From the NCBI GenBank assembly GCA_037693485.1, contig CM075351.1:74178001-74242000 (forward strand): DNA of 64,000 nt, given 5' to 3'. A model generated the notes under the pieces. The model worked only from the letters and a program-made list of their open reading frames with translations, did no database searches and was not told where the DNA came from. The position numbers and the translations under genes are program-made. This DNA is from Kitagawia praeruptora. Taxonomy: Eukaryota; Streptophyta; Magnoliopsida; Apiales; Apiaceae. Numbering within the stretch: position 1 is the first letter of the stretch; every line of letters begins with the position of its first letter. Shown in pieces: positions 55,501-64,000 of the stretch.

Positions 55501-58039
55501 CTTCTTCGAAAGACGGCTTTAATTGCTGATGTGGTCCTTTTAATTCTGGCAGTCCCAGCGATTCAACTGGTCTTTCAAATTTTCTTTGCCACGGCAAAGC
55601 ATCCAGATATTGCAATTGTTCATCAATGTCATCTTCATCTAATGAATACTCCCCACTGAGGGTCTTTTCCAAAGTATCATTCATGAGCATGTGCCCTAAC
55701 TTTTCTTGTACCGTAGACTCAATCAAGTCTATCTTCAGACACTGTTCTTCTTCTGTCGGGAATTTCATAGCTGTGAAAACATTGAAGGTGACAATTTGAT
55801 CATGCACCTTCATCGTCAGTTCCCCCTTTTGGACATCAATCAATGTTTGTCCTGTTGCTAAAAATGGCCTACCAAGAATGATAGGAATCTTCTTGTCCTC
55901 TTCGAAATCAAGAATGACAAAATCAGCAGGAAAGATGAGTTTGTCTACTTTCACCAACACATCTTCAACAACTCCCCTAGGATAGGTGATAGATCGATCA
56001 GCCAACTGAAGGGACATACTTGTCGGCTTTGGTTCAGGAAGACCAAGCTGCAAGAAAACCGAGTATGGCATAAGATTGATACTTGCTCCCAGATCACATA
56101 AACATTTGTCGAAAGATAATCTCCCAATGGTGCATGGTATTGTAAAACTCCCTGGATCTTTCAGCTTAGGCGGCAACTTTTGCTGCAATACCGCACTACA
56201 TTCTTCCGTCAAAGCAACGGTCTCTAAGTCTTCAAGTTTTAATTTCCTCGAGAGAATGCCTTTCATGAATTTGGCATAGCTTGGCATTTGTTCGAGAGCT
56301 TCAGCAAATGGAATGTTGATATGTAACTTTTTAAAGACTTCAAGAAATTTGCTAAACTGCTTATCTAATTTCTGTTTTTGCACTCGTCGAGGAAATGGTG
56401 GAGGTGGGTAGACTTGCTCTTTTACTTCTTTTTGCTCGAGGACAGCTTGTTTAGGAGTTGGCATATTTTCTTTAATCTCCTCCTTTGATTCTGATATATT
56501 GCCCATGTCCTTTGTGTCTTCCAAATCTGCTTTTTCTGTTCCTTTGTCTGGCAGAATTTTTTCTGTATCTTTTAGCTCAGCATCCTCTATGATTCTCCCT
56601 GATCTGAGGGTAATTGCTTTGATGTGCTCGTGATTATCCTTTTTCCCAGGATTAAGTTCAGTGTCACTGGGGAGTGTTCCTTGTGGTCGGCTCATCATGA
56701 AACTAGCGAGTTGACTCAATTGAGTTTCCAGATTTTTAATGGAAGCCGCTTGGCTTTTTTGGCGCAACCTCAACTCCTCTAATTCAGTCTTTTCATTCGA
56801 AGATTGTCCAGAATTTCTATAAGATTATTGTTGTTGAAATCCTGGGGGCTGAAATTGTCTAGGAGCATATGGTTGTTGAAAATGTTGCCCCTGTTGTTGC
56901 TGGAATCCAGATGGATTATACTGCTTAGCTCCAAATGGCTGATGATTAGATTGTTGGTAGGGCTGATGTGATTGTTGTGCTCCTCCTTGATTATTGCTCC
57001 AACTGAAATTTGGATGATTTCGGTTGTTCGGATGGTAGGAATTTGGAGCTGGCTGTTGCTGTCTCTGGAAATTGCTTACGAACTGAACCGACTCGTTTGA
57101 GATGGCACATTGATTTGATTCATGTGCGCCTGCACACAACTCACAAACACTAGCAATTTGATGAAATCCTTGTGCTGTCAAAGAGTCTACTTTCAATTTC
57201 AAAGCCTCTAGCTGAGCTGCTAAGGAAGTGGCTTTGTCGATATTAAGAATTCCTGCTACCTTCTGTTGTGGCATTCTCTGAGTTGGGTTTTGATATTCAT
57301 TAGCTGCCATCATCTCGATAAGATCGTAGGCCTCCTCGTAACTTTTAGCCCATAGTGCTCCCCCTGAAGCTGCATCTACCATTGGCCTTGATTGCATTCC
57401 TAGCCCATTATAGAAACAATTTATGATCATCCAGTTTGGCATGCCGTGATGTGGACATTGCCGAAGCATTTCTTTGTATCTCTCCCAAGCTTCACATAAA
57501 GTTTCACCAGACTGCTGAGAAAATTGAGTGATAGCATTCCTTATAGCTGCAGTCTTAGCCATGGGGAAGAATTTGCTAAGAAACTTTTGAGCTAGATCAG
57601 CCCAAGTGGTGATAGATCCTGGTGGTAGAGAGTGTAGCCAACCCTTGGCTTTGTCTCTTAATGAAAACGGGAAGAGTCTCAACTTCACAGCATCATCTGA
57701 CACATTGTTGAATCTGAATGTGTCGCATATTTCTATGAAGTTCCTGATGTGTAAGTTAGGATCTTCCGTTGCAGTTCCTCCTTACTGTACTTGATTCTGC
57801 ACCATCTGAATAGTACTGGATCTAATTTCAAATGTAGGAACCGTAATTGCTGGCCGAATGATGCTTGACTGGATGTCATCAATCTTCGGTTGCGAGTAGT
57901 CCATTAAAGCCCTTGCTGCTGCAGGTGCAACTACTTCGCCTTCTCCGTCCAACTTGTGAATATTTGCTTGTTCAAGTACTTGTTTGGCTTTTAATGCTTT
58001 AGAACGTGTTAGCATAAAAATCCAAGTATCTGTACACAA
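52592..58039 (-). pseudogene. Athila-like gag-pol polyprotein with three in-frame stops
   Basis: One reading frame runs 5.4 kb without frameshift but is interrupted by TAA at 57782-57784 (early gag), TAA at 56825-56827 (gag-protease linker) and TGA at 53228-53230 (integrase core). Gag begins near 58039 or at the second ATG, MLTRSKALKAK, and has a capsid region (LFPFSLRDKAKGWL). The 1181-residue central part, counted from 56773, has protease DLGAS at about residue 227, RT with LLDGYSGYNQ (about 609) and FMDD (about 673), RNase H CDASD (about 821), an integrase HHCC zinc region (about 1028-1071), GIDFMGP (about 1100) and SDEGSHF (about 1160). The TGA falls between the second aspartate and the glutamate of the integrase DDE triad. 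The C-terminal part (52592-53146) contains ALWAYRTA. As it stands the element cannot make full-length gag-pol. Confidence 0.93.
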
Positions 58040-58130
58040 ATAATCACTTCACAAAAATATAAGATAAAATGTTCAAGTCAAACAAATTAACTTCTATTGT
58101 AGTAAAACACATAAACAAAAATAACACCGA

Positions 58131-58155
58131 GTCCCCGGCAGCGGCGCCAAAAACT
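58131..58155 (-). other. Primer-binding site complementary to tRNA-Asp
   Basis: Next to the 5' LTR, the minus strand reads TGGCGCCGCTGCCGGGGA. Athila elements characteristically use TGGCGCCGTTGCCGGGGA, complementary to the 3' end of tRNA-Asp. There is one difference from that consensus. Confidence 0.88.
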
Positions 58156-60313
58156 TGTTCGCTATTTTCTCTACGCAAGTGTACGCAGTCCAAAAGCAAT
58201 ATAGGGAAATAAGGATCGTTCCCACGAAGACTCGGTTATTTTAGCAAATATGTCTATTCAACAATGTTTGTTTAATTATAGAAGCCTGAACGAACTAAAA
58301 TGTTTTATTTGCAGATAACAATTAACTAATGAAGTAACGGCTAATTTGTTTAAAAAAATATGATAGAGGCATGGGGTCCTAATTTCATGAATGTTTTAAC
58401 TCTATTAACTATCAAGAATTAATGTGTTACAATTGTTAAGAAAGCTAGCAGGAACACGACACTAATATGAGCCATCTTTCAATTAACTCACACCATTCCA
58501 AATAAACATCCACAAAAGAGATAGAAGTTATAAGGGCATCAATTATATCCAAAACACTATATGTCTATGTGAATGGGTGATACAATCGATTTAATCACAA
58601 GTTCCGCAATTAACTACATAGGGGAATAATGTTCGTTCGAATCTATACTCCAAAATGCGGAGAAGCCGACATACCTATGCTAGCATGGCAAGCCCTAAAT
58701 CTCTAAATCCACTTTCGCAATCATTAGAAATTTGGCACAATAGATGTTAGCTACTCATCTATATTCAATTAAAACAACCATGCAAGGCAATCTTATATAG
58801 AAATTGTAAACACAAATTATCTATCAAATTAACATGAGCATTAACAAATCACTACATTAGGACCCCATGAAAGTGTTTAGTTCATAATTAAACTAGGCAC
58901 CTTTATGGAATTAAATAAAATCATGGTAGAAAATTTTATAATTTAATTAAGAAATTACGAAAACTTAAAAATAAAAGAAATAGAACCTAATAACATTTAA
59001 TAAAAAAAAATAGCACTCAGTGAGTTAACAAAAATACAAAATAACGAAACAATTTAATACAGAACAAGATAAACAGCACGGTTCGAATTAAAGTGAAAGA
59101 AAAAAAGTTAAGTAAAAGAACTTTACCTGCTGTTGACTACAGGAGACTGTCGGCTGGAAATGAATTGGCACTCACCTGGTCAGCGCGTGAGTGACACGCG
59201 CACACTCTCCCCACTCGCGCGTGGAGCGCACGCGCCAGTAATGAGCACAGTTTTCCCCGCGTGCTGCCACTTCCTGTGATTGCTGCTGCGGTTTTGTTTT
59301 GAACGAAATTTGATCACACTCAAATTGCTTAATTCAACAGCAATTCATGTGATTTCCGAGTAAAATAATCACCGAATAAAATAAGGAGCCTCCTGATAAT
59401 CCCCTTAAAATCTTAAATTAAATCTTATAATAATTTTTCAGAAATTTTTAAGTGTATAAAATAAAATTAAATTACAGAAATTCAAAGTGTTTAAAATATA
59501 ATAACATTACAGAAATTTAAATTGTATAAAAATAAACTGTTTGCAGAAATTTAAAATGTATAAAATGAAACTGAAATTACAACAGAAAACTAATAAATTG
59601 TGGAGAGAGTACACAACTGAAAATTCAGTTCTCCGGATGCTCCCAACCTATGCAAAATCACTCATATTTATAGTACAATTTAGCACACCTAATACAATTT
59701 ACAAAGTCAGCTGTGTCTAAAAGTCTATGGCCTGCCTAATTTCTAACAACTCCATAGAAAATTGCACACGTCTTCCAGCCAATTTGCAATTCTTCTCCAC
59801 GCGGTAGTTGAATTTTAATACGCAGCTCCGTAGAAATGCTTTTTAACCCGCACATCTTATAATCTTTAATTAATAAATAATTATTTTAATCCAGAAATTA
59901 TAAAAATAAATATCTAATATTATTAGATATTTATAAATATAATTTTCTAAATTAATAAAATTATTTAATAATATAAATAAATCTTTATTGTCTAAGCTGC
60001 GGTCTCTGGTCGTCTGGAACCGGACTCCTTTTGCTTAACAGAAAATATAACAATTCCAACCGGGATTCCTGCTTTAAGAATATATCACTCAGAACATCTT
60101 TATGATAATTCCTTTTCCTCGTAGCCAGTCCATCTGAGCCAGAAATCCACCGTCTTTTAACCTTTTATCGCCAGGATACCTGAAGCTATGAGTTCTGCAC
60201 TACAAAGACTTGAAACAATATAAAACTAATTAAAAGACGCAACATACTTAAGGATAAACCACCAATTTAGGTCCATTTAGCGCATAATAAATGGATATAA
60301 AATCCACTTATCA
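58156..60313 (-). repeat. 5' LTR of the Athila-like element, 2158 bp
   Basis: Same length and ends as the LTR at 48913-51070, with about nine substitutions noticed and no indels noticed. It should contain the element's promoter, but I cannot place a TATA box with confidence. Confidence 0.95.
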
Positions 60314-60318
60314 ATATT

Positions 60319-61990
60319 TCTCGTAAAAGTCATATTATATTCATTTTAAATCAAAATCAAACAATTTCAGATTTTATAGAAAGATCTTCTAATTACCTAC
60401 AACTTTTAACCTTAAGCATGTTTCAAACTCATCTTTTTAATATGTCAAATTCTGAAATGTATAAATTCTGAAATGTATAAATTGTTGGTATGGTAGATTA
60501 ATGCAATAAAAATGGTGGATAAAAATGTATTAAGGCATCTTGTGATAAAACTACACACAAAATATATTTATTATACCATGTCGGCATACCCACATATTAG
60601 AATGTTTACGTATTATGCATGATTTCGATAAATGATAGTTTTATATTATAAAAAAATAAAATTTACGAAGTTCTACTTGTGATGTATGTGATACATGGTA
60701 TTTGTACAATATTATTTAATGATTTATTAACTTGAAATTAATTGATATTATATGCTACTATTTATAATGGTGAGTTTGACCAAAACTTGAGTTTAATACT
60801 TTTTATATCAAAAAGAGAAAAAAAATTGGCAACCAGAAGTTTTGTAAATATGATGACACGTTTTTTTATGTGTTTGGTCGATCCCATAAAATCCCTGAAG
60901 GATATATTCATATAAATGATAATAAAATTCTTAATTTTTTGAACTGTATCTTGAAGATACAATACCTTTTGGTTAGTTAAGATATTAAATATTAGTAAAA
61001 GTTTATGAACTTCCCCAAGTAGTATTCATTTCATTCCCTGAAGTGAATGTGATAGTATTAAGAAATTAAATTTTATAAACCTTGTATTGTTATGATCTTC
61101 TAATGTGAACTCATTTAATTGTAGGAAATGTTTTCTTATTTAAAATAAAGTTGACTTGTGTCGGTAATATAAAACAAGCATGAGCCATCCAAAGGGGGAG
61201 TATTGTATATATTGGATGTCTCGTTACATTTTCAATATTAAAGGCTCTAGAAGAGCATGTATATTATTATCATGGTATTGAATGAAAAAAGACCAATATA
61301 ATTGATGTTATTATACTCTCCCAAGTGAAAGAGAATCGATTCAATCGACTATGCGGTTCTGATATTTCATATTACAAAGAAAAACCGTTGAGATATGTAT
61401 TAAAGTAAACCAGAAGTTTACTGATAACTTTAAAGTTGGTATGACTAAGCCATGCCGATTTTATAAAAGATGTGAATATTAATTGAAATTATATATGGAC
61501 GTTTATCGAAGAACTAGAAGATTCTTCTCAAAATATATGTTAATAAGGCAAATTAATCATGAACTATATGGTTACATGTCTAGTTGTTATATACTCAAAA
61601 CCTGAAGTTTGTGAGTCTGATAAATCAATTCAAGAATATGAATTTGGTGAGTCTACTAATCAAGTGCTCAATGAAATTTATCGTCCATTGGAAATTGTCG
61701 AATATATTGTGGCACATATTGATTCACATCTAGCCATCTAATTATCATAATTTCTCCCCGTCTTAAATAAATTTTTGGTCAGCTCGGATTGTTCCACCAC
61801 AACACTGAAATTGATGGTTAAATTGGATATGCATTATACATGAGTGGTTATTAGTTTGGTACCATCTATGTGTATATGTTTATGACTCGGTTTAATGTGT
61901 TTGTTTTCCCAAAATCAGGGGGAGAAACTAAATAGCTAGTGATATATTAGTTATCATTACCTCATCTTGATCCTCATAGTAAAGAATATG
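60319..61990 (+). mobile_element. Copia element, internal region resumed, strongly decayed
   Basis: Follows the right-hand ATATT. Long AT-rich sequence with fragments typical of copia interiors (GGGGGAG motifs near 61195 and 61918) but no continuous frame. A copy of the 5' LTR start is suggested near 61209 (TTGGATGTC) but is too short to call. Confidence 0.45.
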
Positions 61991-64000
61991 AACTAGAAGT
62001 TCATCTGATAATTTATTTACATGTTTTAATTATTGCCAGATATATATATATATATATATGCTGGCCTAAAAGAATGACTGTATTACATATATCAGCTACA
62101 CATGCTCCAAATGAATATGTCCCAGAAGGACAATCTCAATAAGCTAATGTGTCTAAAGAACGCCTGAAGCGTGATAGACCAGCAGGTTCCATAACAAAAC
62201 TATATATATCCTTAAAAGTACAACGGAGCAGTGATTGATGATGGCTAAATCGGAAAGTGGAAAACTTTTGAATGATCTCCAGAAGAGATTTTAGACATGA
62301 AAAAATGATGAAGGTACCTGAAAAATTGTGAGATCTCAATACATTATGTCCTGTCAAGAATAAAATGGAACCATTAATCAAATCAATGTCAACAATATGA
62401 AATTTAATACTTGAGGTTATGGATAATAACGAGGATCAGAAAATAATCTCTTTTGAATTTAGACAAGATTGGCCAAAAATATAAGAAAAATGATTAAATC
62501 GAGGCAAAATCTCTTGCAAGGAGAAAAATATTTGGACCTGAAGTCCGCACACCCAAAGTTGTGAATGTGGCACTCTATAAGAAATTATCTCTTAAAGTAG
62601 AGAAATATTTTTGGAACTGCAATTTACACACCTAAAGATGTAATGTCAGTGGGGGTATAAGTAGATATTTGTGTGGAAACGAAAGATGTTATTTACGAAA
62701 GATAAGCTCTGGTAGTACAAGATCATGATCTTGTATTGATTACGAAGAAATATTATCTTGTGGTGGATATAATTATATGATGGGTAAAAGCCTGACAATA
62801 TAAGATTGAGTAAGCGTACATTTTACAAGACCCACTTGACATAATCCTAGAAGGATATAAACTGCTGGAAGCAGTGAATTAAATTCTCGAGAACTAATTC
62901 TACAAAATTATAAATGGATATGGACCTGAAGTCTAATATCAAATTATTCCGGAATAAGTTGTTTTATGTATTTTAAGATTATAGGTGATAACTCATAAAA
63001 ATATCTGGCCAGAGTGGATGGAAATTAGAATGTGTTTTTAATTTACATTCGAATGAGTTCACCTCGTAAATAAAATACATTGAGATTATTTGTTTATTTT
63101 GTAAGCCGTGAAGTTTACCTAGTACTTTAGAATTTATGAAGCAATACACATTTTGTGGGAGAATCATATATAACTTCTTCCGTTAAGGAAGATTTGTCTG
63201 TGAGGACTTGAAAATCAAATTATTGGTCCCGAAGTACCACATATCATAATGCAGTAAGATACTAGTTTCTCTTACTAATTCTACATGTCCCGATATAATT
63301 AATTTATAGATTTACTAGAAGGCTTTAACGCATGTCCAATTTGAAGGAATGAGAATCCTAAAGGTATATAAAGAAAAATTTTGATCTCCACTAACCTAAG
63401 GGTTTAAATTAATTTTGCAGGAGCAAAGTGTTAACTTTGATTCTCATAATTTTGATCTCATATTGATTATGTATAGACATATGGTGAAAATATTATTATT
63501 TTGCATGCTATGAAATTAACAATGGCAGGTACTTCTTAAAATGATATTGTGATTATAAAACTTATGAAGATGGTCGTATTGGAGATTCGATATAGCACAA
63601 CAAGATGTGATTTGTTCTGGATTGAAGCCCTACAAACTTCACAATGTTCTGGCTACAAAACTCAAAAGATTTATTGGCTAAGGCGTTGCAAATAACTACA
63701 TTTGAAAAGTTTTTAACCTCATCAACTCATCAAAGATGTTATGCAATGTTATCGTGAGGGGGAGACTACGCGAAGCTGCACTCTTTTTCCTTAACCATGG
63801 TTTTTCCCATATTAAAGGCAGTAAAACTAAGCATATTTCTCCCAAATTTTTCTTTACGCACGACCTTCAAGAAAATGGAAAGATAAAAGTTGGACAAATT
63901 CACTCAAGTGAAAATCTTGCAAATTTGTTTACAAAGTCATTACTGCCAACAATTTATGAAATATTGGTACATAAGATTGGGATGCGTCGACTGAAAGACC
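61991..64000 (+). pseudogene. Decayed Ty1/copia polyprotein (connection, RT and RNase H fragments)
   Basis: Short fragments in changing frames match plant copia Pol in order: a pre-RT segment at 62098-62210 (APNEYVPEGQSQ, then ERLKRDRPAGS), an RT-start fragment at about 62499-62560 (FGPEVRTPK) with a second, diverged version at 62606-62645, and RT-like remnants to about 62960. At 63813-64000 the RNase H end is in one frame (TKHISPKFFFTHDLQENGKI, then HSSENLANLFTKS and IGMRRLKD). Many stops and frameshifts make it non-functional. The window ends before its 3' LTR. Confidence 0.8.

Larger units (their letters stand above)
48913..60313 (-). mobile_element. Full-length Athila-like Ty3/gypsy retrotransposon, 11.4 kb, young
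   Basis: Two 2158-bp LTRs (48913-51070 and 58156-60313) differ at only about nine positions that I noticed (roughly 0.4%). The element is flanked by a perfect 5-bp ATATT duplication. On the minus strand the order is LTR, primer-binding site complementary to tRNA-Asp, gag, protease, RT, RNase H, integrase, a non-coding tail of about 1.5 kb, polypurine tract, LTR. No env-like frame is present in the tail. The domain order, long LTRs and tRNA-Asp primer fit the Athila lineage. It sits inside the copia element. The gag-pol frame carries three in-frame stops. Confidence 0.95.

Overview
This 64 kb window is AT-rich nuclear DNA from a flowering plant, probably a eudicot. The evidence is spliced genes with GT-AG introns, a P-class PPR gene, an F-box/LRR gene, plant Ty3/gypsy and Ty1/copia lineages, Helitrons, Stowaway and Tourist MITEs, and a tRNA-derived SINE. 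I cannot name the species. Three protein-coding genes look functional: an F-box gene (24461-28544, +), a CCR4-type deadenylase most like Arabidopsis CCR4 homolog 4 / HESPERIN (32048-37403, +), and an intronless PPR gene like At4g19440 (41684-44179, -). Most of the rest is layered mobile DNA.

Layout. 1-1118 is the 3' end and LTR of a Ty3/gypsy element. 1119-6743 is a second Ty3/gypsy element that encodes only Gag and has a 3.4 kb LTR. 6744-9825 holds a Tourist MITE, a foldback element and another LTR-like block. 9826-12290 is a broken, rearranged duplicate of the CCR4 gene: exons 2-5, followed abruptly by a diverged 5' UTR plus exon 1. 12291-24365 is MITEs and a Helitron nest with several head-to-tail 5' ends, plus one complete 2.0 kb Helitron and a Stowaway-like element that ends 95 bp before the F-box start codon. 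28545-31661 is a reverse-oriented Helitron relic interrupted by a Mutator-like element with a perfect 9-bp target duplication. The intact CCR4 gene follows, with a 190-bp Mutator MITE in intron 6 and a second Tourist copy just after its stop. After the PPR gene come MITEs, TATG microsatellite, a tandem SINE, nested foldback elements, and a decayed copia element split by a young full-length Athila-like retrotransposon (48913-60313, -).

The three genes show no operon-like or pathway link. By family, the F-box protein would act in SCF ubiquitin ligases, the CCR4 protein in poly(A) removal from mRNA, and the PPR protein in organelle RNA processing. The most notable points are: (i) an apparent fusion of an F-box/LRR protein to a C-terminal domain resembling MATH/coiled-coil (MCC/PEARLI4-like) proteins; (ii) the exon-order scrambling of the CCR4 duplicate; (iii) a gag-only retroelement ending where protease should begin; (iv) a young Athila-like element whose 5.4 kb reading frame is broken only by three in-frame stops, which suggests it was mobilised in trans. 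I did not find a convincing wholly new biological system.
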